Assembly: GCF_028372415.1 (NCBI RefSeq)
Contig: NC_092875.1
Span: 31,824,817-31,888,816 of the forward strand
Length of the DNA stretch: 64,000 bases
Direction of reading: 5' to 3'
Origin: Notamacropus eugenii
Lineage: Eukaryota; Chordata; Mammalia; Diprotodontia; Macropodidae
The notes under the pieces were generated by a model. That model was not told where the DNA came from, made no database searches, and saw only the letters and a list, made by a program, of their open reading frames with translations. The translations under genes were made by a program, and so were the position numbers. Positions 12,586 to 24,700 of this stretch are shown here, one piece after another; positions within the stretch are counted from its first letter, which is position 1; every line of letters starts with the position of its first letter.

Positions 12586-13640
12586 AGTACTTCTCTCCCC
12601 CCACTTAATAGTATTTTATTTTTTCCAATTATATGTAAATGGTTTTTAGTATTCCCTTTTATTAGATTGAGTTCCAAATTTTCTCTACCCCAATAACAAG
12701 CAATCTGATATGGGTTGTAAGTGTACAATCATATTAAATATATTTCCACATTTTCATATTGTGAAAGAAGAATCAGAATGAAAGGGAAAAATGAGGAAAA
12801 AAACCAAAAGTGAATCATGAAAATGCTTCAATCTGCATTCAGATTTCATTGTTCTTTCTTAGGATGTGGATAGCATTTTCCATCATGAGTCTTTTGGAAT
12901 TATCTTAGATCGTTGTGCTGCTGAGAAGAGCTAAGTCTATCACAGTTGATCATTACACAATGTTGTTGTTACTGTGTACAATGTTCTCCTGGTTCTGCTC
13001 ACTTTCAGCATCTGTTCATGTAAGTCCAGATTTTTCTGAAATCCACATGTTCATCACTTCTTATAGCACAATGGTATTTCATTACATTCATATATCACAA
13101 CTTGTTTAGCTATTCCTCAAATGATGGACATTGGTCAATTTCCAATTTTTTGGCCACCATCAAAAATGTTGCTATAAATATTTTTGTGCATGTGTTTCCT
13201 TTTCCATTTTTTATGATCTTTTGGGGATACAGGTCTAGTAGTGGCATTGCTGGATCAAAGGGCATGCAGTTTTATATAGCCCTTTGGGCATAGCTCCAAA
13301 ATTATATCTCCAGAATGGTGGGATCCATTCACAACTCCACCAATATTTTAATGTTCCAGTTTTTCCACATCTTTTCTAACATTTATCATTTTCCTTAGTC
13401 AATGTTGATAGGTGTGATGTAGCACCTCAGAGCTGTTTTAATTTGTATTTCTCTAATCAATAATAATTTAGAGCATTATTTTTCATAGGACTAATAGCTA
13501 ACTTTAATTTCTTCATCTGAAAACTGCCTGGTGAATGTCTTATTTCAACTGATACTCATGACTTGTTATTTAATGCTTTCACCATTCTAACTGTATTTTT
13601 TTTCGGAAATGTACTATATTTTTCCATACAACTTAATTTT
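12586..13640 (-). repeat. LINE-1 3' end (ORF2 end plus 3' UTR), antisense
   Basis: The segment reads on the minus strand from the ORF2 C-terminal region ('ggcattgctggatcaaaggg' on the plus strand at about 13242) through the 3' UTR to a poly(A) tail at 12565-12585. The 3' UTR blocks recur at 3776-4190 and 18160-18365, which shows one L1 lineage was active here. The copy is 5'-truncated and broken. Confidence 0.8.
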
Positions 13641-13644
13641 ATTT

Positions 13645-15185
13645 CAATTCCTTCTGAGAATAAAGGAAGGATATTGAAAAGATCTATTCTTGGTGCTTGA
13701 ATATATTAAAGAAACACACTATATTAGACAAATGCAGCAGCCAGAACTGGTTTCTGACATTTAAAGAGTTGAAAATGCCAACATGAGGCAGACTCTACTG
13801 TTTTAATGTGTATATTTTGCTCCAGACATCCAAAGTATTAAAAAAGAACCATTTACCCAGGATTTTTGTTTAGCTGACATATTAAGAGGGCAGTTAAATC
13901 AGATGTTGAAAATGTCAAAGACTCTGTGATTTTTTATATCTTTATTCTGTCTTCTGTGTTAAGTGAGTTTTATCGTATAGTATCAAATGATGCCACTGAA
14001 CTCAGCTTCGATGTTGATCATTGAGTGTTGCTTTGATTGTTTTCAGTCTGTCTAGGTGATGAGCTAACAAACTGTGTATGTGAATGAAAATGTAAGAAAA
14101 CACCCGAGTAAGCTACGTAGATGATGGGGGTCCAGTTATACTATTTTTCCATGATTACTTTTGGTTATTTGCCAAGCTTTCTGTGTTGCTGGTATTTCCA
14201 TCTTGTGGATTAGACTGTGATTCATGAGCTTTGGGGGGGGGGGGGTCTGTCTTTAACGATGTATCTGTAACAGCCCTTGCTGAGGATGGTTCTAGTTTGC
14301 TTGCTGGCTATGGACACCTTAGATTCTATCACCACCATATTGGCAGGTGACTTGAGTTTAACGTCTCATCTAAAGCTTCTCTGAGTCCAGTTTCTTTTTT
14401 CATCTTCAGTCCATGATGACCTAAACATTTGATAAATCCACTGGTTTTGTAGCATGTGCTTTTTCTCCAGTCATCTTGGTGTAATTACTGCCATTTACAA
14501 TGGGCAGCAAACAGATGTTCCTAAGGTAGTCAGGTCCAACGGCTAAACAATTTTCCTAAATGTGTAGAGGTTTGCTTTTCTTTTTTAGAAATCAAGTCTG
14601 AAGCTATAATGATAGAATTTTAGGAGGAAAATATTGAGATGGATTCTTCAGATAAATATATGCATCTTTTCCAAACTGTACTGTAACCATTATTTGATTT
14701 TTTCATCTAAACATAAATATCTTTGCACCAGCCAACATAATGAAAGGCTATAGTTGGGATGGAAGTGATACCTGCTTCCATGGAAGCAGAGGCCTGGCTG
14801 CTCTTCACTGTTCTTAGAACAGAGAGATGGTACATTAGAAATGGGCAGCTGACGATTCCAGTGGCTTTTGGGGGATGCCTCTTTGGCCTATGGCATGCAC
14901 ATTCAAAGATGCAAAAGTGGTGAGAGTTGACAGGTTTTTTATTCCTGCAGCCCCATGTCTAGGTGACTCCCTCCTCTCCAGCCCTGGCCACCTCTTTTAT
15001 TTTGAAAAAGTACTTAGGAATTAACATTAAATAGCGGTACAATCAAGCTTGATGAGAAACTTACATATAAACTAATTTCAACACTAAATTGAAGGTTTGG
15101 GTTTTTTTCCACTCATTCCCTCTAAATCCTCACCAGTGCTTTGATCCTATCTGCATTCGTTTTTCTTCTAATACAGTCAGAGTGA
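13645..15185. other. A/T-rich unique-looking stretch
   Basis: No gene or repeat is recognised. A G-run of 13 lies at 14233-14245. The part from about 13,700 to 14,150 lacks the usual repeat signatures of this window and could be a conserved non-coding element, which I cannot test. Confidence 0.35.
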
Positions 15186-15187
15186 GT

Positions 15188-15395
15188 ATTGCTAGGCAGA
15201 GAGCTGGAGTCAAAGACTCCAAGTTCAAATCTAGCCTCTGATGCTAGCTCTGTGATCCTGGGCAAGTCACTTAACCTCTGTATGTCTCATTTTCTTCATC
15301 CATAAGGGAGAGATAAGAGCACTTACCTCCCAGGGTTGTTATGAGAATAAATGAGATTTATGAAGTACTTTGTAAACCTTAGAGGCTTATCTTCC
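15188..15395 (+). repeat. MIR/CORE-SINE, sense
   Basis: The order is head ('agttcaaatctagcctctg'), 'gtgatcctgggcaagtcact', 'tctcattttcttcatccata', then 'cccagggttgttatgagaat' and 'gaagtactttgtaaacc'. This is the full head, core and tail layout of a MIR-type SINE. Confidence 0.75.
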
Positions 15396-16130
15396 TCCTC
15401 CTCATCATGATTATTATGGATCAAGCTTGTCAATGTCCCTTCTAAAAGGTAGAAGCCCAAACTGAGATACTTCAGATAACGCTTGACCCAGGACCCCGAG
15501 AAATGAAGAAGAGGGGTAGGCAAGCTTGCCTGCCTGCAGAAGCCCTAAGTAGGGGCTTTCAGAATCATAGGTAACTCCTGCTCCCAGCTTATCTTGTGAA
15601 CATATGAGGGGTGGGAGGCGTTAGGATCAATAAACACTTATTAGGCATCTACTATATGCCAGACAGTGGAAATACAAAGACATAAGTGAAAGATTTCTAT
15701 ACATGTGTGTATGTTGTGTATTCGTGTGTATGTACATGTACACACATACACACATCAGTATAGAAAGAATATATACACATGCAAAATGGTGTCAGGAGGG
15801 CAAGGTACCAGCAGATTGGGGGGGGGGGGTAATTCTACAAGGTGGAGGGGGAAGGGAGAGCATTTTGGGCATTGGGGACAACTGGTACGAAGGTGTGGGA
15901 GGTAGTATCTTGTGTAAAGGAGTGACAAGAGGGCCAGTCTGACTGGAGCATGAAATGTGATCCAAGGGGAGATAAGGAGGCTAGAGAGGTCATCTGAGGC
16001 CAGGCCATGAAAGTATCAGAAAACAGACAGAAGAGCAGCTTAGGATCAATTCCCTGAGACAGAAGGGGGCTATTAGAGTTGGAGTAAAGAATGACATGGT
16101 CAGGTCTGTGCTTGGGGGGAGGGGCAGGGA
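15396..16130. other. Non-coding stretch with a TG/CA-rich tract
   Basis: An interrupted (TG)n/(CA)n microsatellite lies at about 15699-15756 and a G-run near 15819-15828. The open frames at 15703-15942 are products of this tract. 'aataaacacttattaggcat' near 15630 is the end of a worn dispersed repeat. Confidence 0.45.
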
Positions 16131-16134
16131 GAAT

Positions 16135-16300
16135 TTTGTGCAGAGGATTTAGAGTTGGAAGGAATTCAAGAAATCTTCTGGCTCGACCTCCTTTTACAGT
16201 TCAGGAAACTGATGCCCAGAGTAAACAAGTGGAATAGAAATTCTGCATGATCCTAAATGATAACTTGTGGAAATGAATTCAAAACCATGTCCTCTAACAT
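16135..16300 (-). repeat. MIR-like SINE remnant, antisense
   Basis: 'ggatttagagttggaaggaa', then 'ttacagttcaggaaactgat', is the worn reverse complement of the MIR core, as in the cluster at 10745-11545. Confidence 0.5.
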
Positions 16301-16559
16301 TAAATAAAGGCTTCTTAACTGGAGGTCCATTAAATTGTTTTTCTAACATTGTGATAATTTTGTTTCAATACCCTTAGTTCCCCTTCAATTCTGTATATTT
16401 TATTTCATGCATTTCAAAACATTCTTAGCAGTGGTCTTCTAGGCTCTAGCAGACTGTCAAAGGGGACACACACTCCCTGTAAAAGCAGCTAAATTTTGCC
16501 ATATTCTCCACTATATCCTGTAAGCTAAGAACTTTGGAGCTACATTTTGTGTTGCTTTT

Positions 16560-16710
16560 CTTCAGTAAAATGTAAACTACTAAGGGCAGGGGTTCTTTCT
16601 TTCTGCCTGCGTTTGTATTTCCAGCACAGTAAGAGTAAATGTGATTGTGGACTTGCTGACTTCCAGATATGGCCACATTTAAGAGAGAGATCCTAGACTG
16701 AGACAGTCCT
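16560..16710 (+). repeat. L2-type 3' end, first of a similar pair
   Basis: 'actaagggcaggggttcttt' with 'gtttgtatttccagcacagt' resembles the L2 3' UTR. The block continues into 'gtggacttgctgacttccag', which is also present in the copy at 17515-17660. Confidence 0.5.
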
Positions 16711-16734
16711 TTCAAACCCAGCAAAAGAACCCAT

Positions 16735-16885
16735 GAGATTATATATGTGTATGAGTGATCTATAAATGTCATATATAAGGTGATATGTCATAAAAACTTG
16801 TGTATATATGTGTATTAGATAACATAAGACCTACCAGATTGTATATATGTACATATATACCTACATATGTATATAGAAATAATAC
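16735..16885. repeat. A/T-rich TATG/TATA simple repeat
   Basis: Imperfect alternations of tatatgtg, catatata and tacatatg run through the segment. It has no coding value. Confidence 0.5.
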
Positions 16886-17514
16886 ATAACTGAAAAACAA
16901 ATGTTTAGCAATACTCATCACTTCCACCCAGAGGTATGGGTGTGGAGGTGTGTATTAACACCTATGGGTCCTATTAGATGGTCTTTGACAAAGGTATTTT
17001 TGCAAAGCCAGTGTCCTCGGAGTCCACTAGCATTGTAAGGGTGCTAAAACACTGAGTGAAACAGTCCTTGGATGTCCACATCCGTGGAAACCATTTTTTC
17101 ACAACAGCTGTGTAAAGTAGACACAACTGATAATGAACTCACACCCGAAACAGTGCAGTTCATTCAACCATGAAGATGATCAGTAGTCCCTGACAGCTTT
17201 AGTATTTTGGCAGGTACAAAGTGTAATTTCAGGTATGGGGAATTAATCTGCCTACAGAAAGAAAGGGAAGCATGGATGGTTGGGGATTTCTTTAGCTCTC
17301 TGAAGTCCTTTGTTCATGTAAGGGGATTAAGGAACATGGGTTGTACCAGCTTTGCCCAAGACCAGCAATTTTGGTTCTTGGGAGAGTGGCCCTGTGGCTT
17401 GAGAATATGTCTGGTCAAAGAGGGTGTCCTCTCTTGGACTTTCTCTAAAATTCCCCCAAGTCAGGTACTTTCATTTCTTCTTCAATCCTTTTGGACTCCT
17501 GCTAGGATTTTGTC

Positions 17515-17660
17515 TTCTTCCATTACAATGGAAGCACCTTAACGGTAAGGGTTGTTCCTTTTTGCCAATATTTCTATTCCCAACACCTGGTAAGAGGTTA
17601 ATAAATGACTGTGGACTTGTTGATCTCTAAATATGGTCACACTTAGGGGATAAGACTTCT
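17515..17660 (+). repeat. L2-type 3' end, second of a similar pair
   Basis: The segment aligns by eye with 16560-16710, including sequence past the usual L2 end ('gtggacttgttgatctctaa'). The pair is either a local duplication or two copies of one subfamily. Confidence 0.45.
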
Positions 17661-17814
17661 AGGAACCATGTCACATGGTAGCTTTGTAGCTTAATTATTA
17701 AATTTCCATGCTATTGGAGGAAAATACTCAAGTGGTTTTGTGATCTCTCCTTTAACAAGGCAAATCACAGCCACTTTTGTGACTTTTGATCATCTTTTCT
17801 TAAAAGATCACAGT

Positions 17815-18640
17815 TTTTGTGCAAACCCTTGGAACCTACCACTAGGTCTACATCCCAAAGAAATCAGAGGAAAAGGAAAACATTCTATGTGCACCAAAAT
17901 ATTTATAATAGCTACTTATGTAGCAAAGAATTGGAAAAATGAAAAGATGCCTATCAGTTGGGGAATGACTGAACATCTGATGATTGTGATGAAATGCTAT
18001 TTGCTACAAGAAATTGTGAGCAACATGATTTCAGAAATCTGGGAAGACTTATATGATGCAAAGTGAAGTACACTTTGAAGTTACACACTAACAGCAATAT
18101 CGTATTATGAAAAGTGAATGACTTAGTTATATTTTGATCAGTGTAATCAAGACAATTCTTTTCTATTTTTTAATAATTTTATTTGTTTTCAGTGTTTTAT
18201 AATCACCTCCATATATCTTAGATTTTTCCCCTCCTTCCCCAAGACAACTTGCAATCTTATATATGTTCTACAAATGAATTCCTATTAAATATAATTTCAC
18301 CATAGTCATGTTGAATAGAAGAATTAAAATGAATGGGAGAAACCATAAAACAAAGTGAAACAAAGATCAAGACAATTCTGAAGGACTTATAATGAAAATG
18401 CTATCTACCTCCAGAGTGAGAAATGATAACCTCTTAATGAAGATTGAAGAATATTTTTTCACTTTATTTTTCTTGCCTTTTTTTGCAAAATGAATATGGA
18501 AATGTTTTTATGAGTTTGCATGTATAATTGATATCATTTCTTGTTTTCTCCTGGGTAAGGAAAAGACTGGAGGAAATAGAGAATATAGAACTCAAAATTT
18601 TATAAAGAATATTTAACACAAATATCATTATTTTTAAAGG
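17815..18640 (+). repeat. LINE-1 3' end, sense, split by a second L1
   Basis: 'accactaggtctacatccca', 'gcaaagaattggaaaaatga' and 'tcagttggggaatgactgaa' are the ORF2 3' end of L1. The 3' UTR resumes at 18380 with 'gaaggacttataatgaaaat' and runs to 'ggaactcaaaattt'-type sequence near 18590. A second L1 fragment interrupts it at 18160-18365. Confidence 0.8.
18160..18365 (-). repeat. Short 5'-truncated LINE-1 nested in opposite orientation
   Basis: This is an antisense L1 3' UTR piece with a T-rich stretch (minus-strand poly(A)) at its low end. It is flanked by a perfect 14-bp target-site duplication, atcaagacaattct, at 18146-18159 and 18366-18379. The host element is the sense L1 3' end around it. 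Confidence 0.85.
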
Positions 18641-18878
18641 TCACAGTTTTTTGGCAAGGGGGGGGGGAACTTTCAATCATTCATGTTAAGGAAAAGACCT
18701 GATCTGTATAGAAAATTTGACTTCCCAAGACAAGAATCAAAAGAAGCATGTAAAGGTAAACAAGAAAGAAAAATCATAAAAGACTCTCTAAACCTGAACT
18801 ATTTACATTACTACATGGAAAGAAAATATTTTTAACTCTTGAATCTTTTCTCAGTATTTGGGTAGATGGAGAGATTGT

Positions 18879-18968
18879 ACACACACATGCGCGCGCACGC
18901 AGAGTACAGGGTGTGTTATATCAGAAGAGATGATATCCACAAAAAATAAAATAAAATAAAATAAAAAA
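18879..18968. repeat. (CA)/(CG) and (AAAAT)n simple repeats
   Basis: An acacacac/gcgcgc tract lies at about 18879-18900, followed by five or so AAAAT units at 18941-18968. Confidence 0.7.
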
Positions 18969-19183
18969 CTAAGGAGTGAAGGAGGAAAATTCCAGGAAGA
19001 AACTTCTGTACTTTATCTACATACCATGATAATGCCAGTGGAGCATGCTTTTGGCTGGCTGGCTGTACCCTTTCCAAATAGCCAGCTAATCTTTTCTTAA
19101 CCATTCATTTATCTGACATTGTTCCTTATCTCTCTTGCAGCCTGTTGTGCCACAAACTATACTCTTCTTACCATCTGCTCAGT

Positions 19184-19497
19184 GGGGCAGCTAGGTGGTG
19201 TAGTCGATAGAGCACCAGTGCAGGAGTCAGGAGGATCTGAGTTCAAATCTCACTTCAGACACTTGACTCTTACTAGCTGTATGAACTTGGGCAAGTCACT
19301 TAACCCCAACTCCCTCATCCTGGGTCATCTCCAGTCTTCCTGATGAATATCTGGTCACTGGATTCAGATGACTCTGGACGAGAAGTGAGGCTGGTGACCT
19401 GCACGGCCTTCTCTCACTTAAAACAAAGTCAAGTGCAAGTCATGTCACTATTTCTCTGATGGCATGGTCTTCTTTGTCAACGAAAGGACAAACACAC
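19184..19497 (+). repeat. Marsupial tRNA-headed SINE with RTE-type tail, full length
   Basis: The head begins ggggcagctaggtggtgtag and carries the B-box-like 'gagttcaaatctc' and 'gggcaagtcacttaacccc'. The 3' half ('actggattcagatgactctg', then 'gtgaggctggtgacctg' and a tail with 'cgaaaggacaaacacac') is the RTE-related end typical of marsupial SINEs. The target-site duplication accatctgctcagt / accatcctctcagt (19170-19183 and 19498-19511, 12 of 14 matching) fixes both ends. This is the strongest evidence for a marsupial genome in the window. Confidence 0.85.
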
Positions 19498-20454
19498 ACC
19501 ATCCTCTCAGTAAAAAGCAAATGAAATACTTAAATAGTGCAACCTTGAAGATTATCTACAATTTTTAAAGTCATGGTGGGTGGTATAGTGGCCAAAGAGT
19601 CTCAGAATCAGGGACTCAGAGAGTAAAGCTCAATCTCTGATAACTATTAATGATATAACCATGGGAAAAATCTTTGAGCCTCTCAGTGGCCAAGGTTACT
19701 ATCCAAGTGTAATAGCTGCATAGCAAATATTCAATCAGCATTGGTAGGAGTTTCCTTCTTAGGATTCCCCTACTCCAGTGAAATCAAAGCCATTTTAAAT
19801 TGCAGTGCCCCAATACAAAACCCTGGTTACCTCATCCTAGTTATGATTCTTCCTGAGATATGGAGGGAATTCCAACCCATCTACACATCAGTCTTTAGCT
19901 TTCTTGATGTTACACCAGCTTCAGTCTAGTAGAAAACAAATTATGATGCCTCAAAAACAAGGTATTTCTCACAGTAGAAAGAGTTAAGATAATTCTTGGA
20001 AAAGTGCCTTAGAGTAGGTGGATAGAGAGGTGGTCAAGGCAGTTGCTTCTGTCCTGCAGAATGATGGGATAAGCAAACATCCCAAACACATCATGGAATC
20101 AGTTTCTCCAACTGGAGAGTGATGTTAGGGGTATGCAGAAGGAATTCAGAAGAATCTTTTCATGGGCAAGACCAAAGGTTGCAAGACAGAATGGATGATG
20201 AATTGCTTTTTGAGAGTAATGACCCTTACATAGCACCATAAGGGTTCCAATTACACATTCCTTACAACACTGAGATTGGTAGAGCAAATACTCATTTTCT
20301 GAGTATTATTTAAGTGGCCACAGGTTGTGATCATACAGTTCATCAAATATTTCAGTGAATCAGTCTAACACGACTAGAGCCAGAGCCTAAGCCCACTTTG
20401 CACTTTAAAGTGTATAAATTTAATCAGGAGATAGGGTAAAGTTAGAAGTAAAAG

Positions 20455-20605
20455 AAAAAAGGGTCTGGGTTCAAATCCCACCTTTGATTATTCCCACGAT
20501 CTTGGGCAAGTTCACTTATTCTTTTTTATGATTAACTATAAAATGAGGGAGTTAGATTATAAGGGCCTTTGAAGTTCTTCCAGTTCTAATTTTATGAATG
20601 AATGC
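20455..20605 (+). repeat. tRNA-derived SINE/MIR remnant, sense
   Basis: 'gggttcaaatcccacctttg', 'gatcttgggcaagttcactt' and 'actataaaatgagggagtta' give the head and core of a SINE. Confidence 0.6.
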
Positions 20606-21794
20606 TTCTGTTGCTTTGGTACAATGCTAGGAACCTGACCTTGATGAACAAATCATAAATTCGCCTCAGTTAATCTTCTTTCTTAGGAAAATAGCAGAAG
20701 TAAATTCTCCAGTCTTATTTTTTCACCTGCTTTTATTATCTTTCTAAACAAATGCAAGCAAGAAGACAGATTAGTATTGGATAAAGCCTGGGGTCCTTTC
20801 TGCCTTGGTGGAAATATCCTTAGCAACTGCTCTTAGCAGATAAAGGGATTTTTAATCCTTTGGGAGCAAGAGGGGTCCTGGAGGGGAGATTTCAGTGAGA
20901 TAGTCTTCCTTCCCTAATTCACTTCTGGAGGACTGGAGCCAATGTCAGTTCTCATTAAAGAGGTGGATGCCCATCGTCTTTATTTCTGTTCCAACTGGAA
21001 TCTACAGACTGGATAATCATCTCAGCAGGGTGTCAAGAGAAGAGGCACCTCCCTGCTTTAAATAAGGGAGAAGAGGGGGTGCTGACATTTTTCTCATTAA
21101 AGCCAAAACCTAGAAGATATAATTTGGGTCCCTTCTACCTTGAATAGTCTTGACTAGCTTTGTTCAGTTAAATGTCCCTGTTCACTTATTAGTGTCAAGA
21201 TAGAGATTATAATTGATCTTTAGGCTTGGAGGTTTGGCCTTGGGGTGGCAGGGTAGGGAAATATGGAGCCAAAGGACACACAAGGAAAGTCATGGAAACC
21301 ATTTTCCCTCTATCAAAGGTTTGAAACTATCTTCCCAGTTCAACTGCTTAAAACATACACACTAAAACAAATAAATCCTTATAAGTCATAGGTGCTTTGA
21401 TATCCCTTTCAACTCTGATTTTTCTATGTTGTAAGGTCCGTTCCTTAGAAAAAGAAGGAGGTGATGAAACAAGGGTTGGCTTCATATAGAGGTGGAACTT
21501 GGAATTGTCTGAAACATGGAAAAGACTTGGATAGAATCAAGAGAATCCCCCCCCCCCCCCAAATGGGAAGAATGCAATTGGATATATGGAAGCAGTGAGG
21601 TCTATTCTTGGGACTGAGGACATCTTATCCGACTAGAATAGGAAATGTGAGCTGTGAGTAGAAGGAAGCAAAAGACTGTTGTTAGATAGTGATTTCTTAT
21701 CCCAGAAGCTAAAGTCTGGGTTTATTTAAATAGTAGATTACTAAAGTCACTGACTATTGTGGTGGATCAGTGGAATAGTTTAGGTACACAAGAA
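20606..21794. other. Non-coding stretch, nothing recognised
   Basis: No gene is supported. A C-run lies at 21548-21560. Confidence 0.4.
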
Positions 21795-24700
21795 ACACTA
21801 TTTTTAGCCAGTACCAAGTAGTTTTGAGGATGTTTTCTTTATAATACAGTTTTAGATCTGGTAGGCCACCTTCTCTTGCATTTGTTTTCTTTAATTCTCT
21901 TGATATTCTGGACCTTTTGTTCTTCTGGATGAATTTTATTTTTTCTAGTCTATAAAATAATTTTTGGTATGGTACTGAATAAGTAAATTAATTTACACAG
22001 AATTGTCATTTTATTATATTAGCTCAGTCTACCCATGAACAACTGATATTTTTCCAATTATTTAGATCTGACTTTATTTGTGTGAAAAAAATGTTTTGTT
22101 ATTGTGTTCATATAGTTCCTGGGTTTGTCTTCGCAGGTAGACTCCCAACTAGTTTATATTGTCAACAGTAACTTTCAATGGAATTTCTCTTTCTGTTTCT
22201 TGCTCTTGGGCTTTGTTTGCTGATGACTTATGTGCATTTATTTTATATCCTGAAACTCTCCTAAAATTTATTACTTCAAGTAGTTCTTTTAGTTGATTCT
22301 CTAGAATTCGCGAAGTATAACATATCTGCAAAGAGTGATAACTTTGTTTCTTCTTTGCCTGTTCTAATTCTTTCAATTTCTTTTCTTCAGTTGCTAATGG
22401 TGACATTTCTAGTACAATATTGAATAAGAGTGGTGATAATGGTCATCTTTAATTTTTTTATGATAAGATTTATCTAGTTCTGAGATGGGGGAGGTTGAAG
22501 TCCCCTACTTTAGTATAGTTTTGTTCTCTATTTCTTCCTGTAACTCACTTAATTTCTTTAAGAATTTGGATGCTTATAACACTTGGTGTATATAGGTTTG
22601 GCAATGATATTTATGCATTGTCTATGGTACATTTTTAGCAGGATGTAGTTTCCTTCTTAATTCCTTTTAATTATATCTATTTTTGCTATTACTTTGTCTT
22701 AGCTCAGAATTGCTACCCCTGCTTTTGTCTTCAGCTGAAGCATAATATATTCTGCTCCAGCCTTTTGTCTTTACTCTGTGTGTATCTCTCTGTTTCAAAT
22801 GCATTTCTTGTAAACAACATATTGTGGAATTATGGTTTTTAATCTATTCTGCTATCTGCTTCTGTTTTATGGGAGAGTTCATCCCATTCACATTCACAGT
22901 TATGATAACCAATTGTCTTCCTTTCCATCATGTTCCCCCCCCCCCATTGTTTTCTCTCTCCTTTCTTCCTTTTCCTCCTCACCTGTGTTTTGCTTCTGAC
23001 CACTACCTCCCTGAATTTGCCTTCCCTTTCATCCACCCCCTCCCTTTTCTTCCCCCTTTCTTCTCCTACTTTTTTATATAGGGTAAGTTAGATTTCTATA
23101 CCCAATTGAGTGTGTATGATATTCCCTCTGAGCAAAATCCTGTGAGAGTAAGGTTCAAATAATACTTGCCTTTCTCCCTTCTTTCCTCTACTGGAATAGT
23201 CCTTTGCACCATTTCATGTGGTGTAATTTACCCCTTTCCTCTTCTCCCAGTACAATCTTTTGTTTTTCATTATTTTTTTTATCATCATATAAAAGTCAAC
23301 TTATATCCAAGCCCTCTGCCTATATATACCCCTTCTAAATGTCACAATAAAGATAGTTCTCTAGAGTTACAAGTATCATCTTTCCTGTTTACCCTTTTTG
23401 AATAACATTTTTTTTCTTTTCCTGTTTACCCCTTTTATGCTTCTCTTGAATCTTATATTTGAAGATTAAATTATCTGTTCAACTCTGAATTTTTCATCTG
23501 GAAAACTTGGAAGTCCCTTATTTCATTGAATATCCCTTTCTTCCTCTTAAAATGATGCTCAGTTTTGCTGGATAGTTGATCCTTGGTTGTATTCCATGTT
23601 CCTTTGCCTTATGGAATATCATGTTAAAGTCCTCTAAACTTCTAATGTAGAAGCTGCAAGATTCTGCATAATCTTGACTCTGGTTCTACAGTATCCAAGT
23701 TGTTTCTTTCTGGCTGCTTGGCAGCATTTTCTCCTTGACCTGATAATGCTGGAATTTGGCTACAATATTCCTGCTATTTTCATTTTGAGATCTCTTTTGG
23801 GAAATGATTGGTGGAGTCTTTCAATGGCTATTTTACTCTCTGGTTCTAGGATCTCAGGACAATTTTCCTTGATAATTTCTCAAAAGATACTGTCCAGGCT
23901 CTTTTTTTTTTTTTTTTGATCATGACTTTCAGGTAAACCAGTAACTTTTTTTAAAAATTTTAGATAAATACTACAACCTAAATACAATAAAAAGAAATAC
24001 TATAAACAAATTTTTAATTTAGATATAAAGTAAGTAAAGAAAAAACGTCATGTATACAGCAGAACATAGAGGATTTAGAATATATAGCAGTAGTTTATAA
24101 TTTCAAGAAATCCTATATATTAAATACTGTGGAATATGTTGAAAGCTGTCCATTTTTGCTTCCTTGTAGGTTTTCTTTTGTTCTCTATTGTGCACTTTTT
24201 ACTTTGTTTTTTCACCCCCTTCCTCTCCCTTCCCCACCACCCCAAGGCTCCAATTGAGCATGGATAATAAAGGTATTGAGATAAACACACACACACACAC
24301 GAGTAGAAGTTAACATCTCTTCAGGAAAGTATATGTTTATGTTTGCATATCTCTTGTTTTCTTCTCTCCTAACATCTCTTTTACTTCTACCTGCTACCTT
24401 GCCCTCTTATTATTTAACCTACTCCCACTACTGTAATCCCTCCCATTCTCCTAACCCTAAAGACCATTCTATATTCCTCTTTTAAATTATTCTTTCACCC
24501 TCCCATCTAACTATCCTCCTTTATCCTCTCCCCCTTTCCTGTCACCTTAGTTTCATTTCTTTCTAAATTTAGAAGATTTTTATACTCTTCTACATGTATA
24601 TGTATTTCTTCCTCTCAAACCCATTTCTGATGAAAGTGTTTTCCAGAACTAACAGCTCCCTTCACCCATCTAATACCTCTGTATCAATTCTTCCTCTTGC

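Noticed and set aside
19184-19260. tRNA gene
   Set aside because: The tRNA-like boxes belong to the head of a SINE with a full RTE-type tail and target duplication, not to a functional tRNA.
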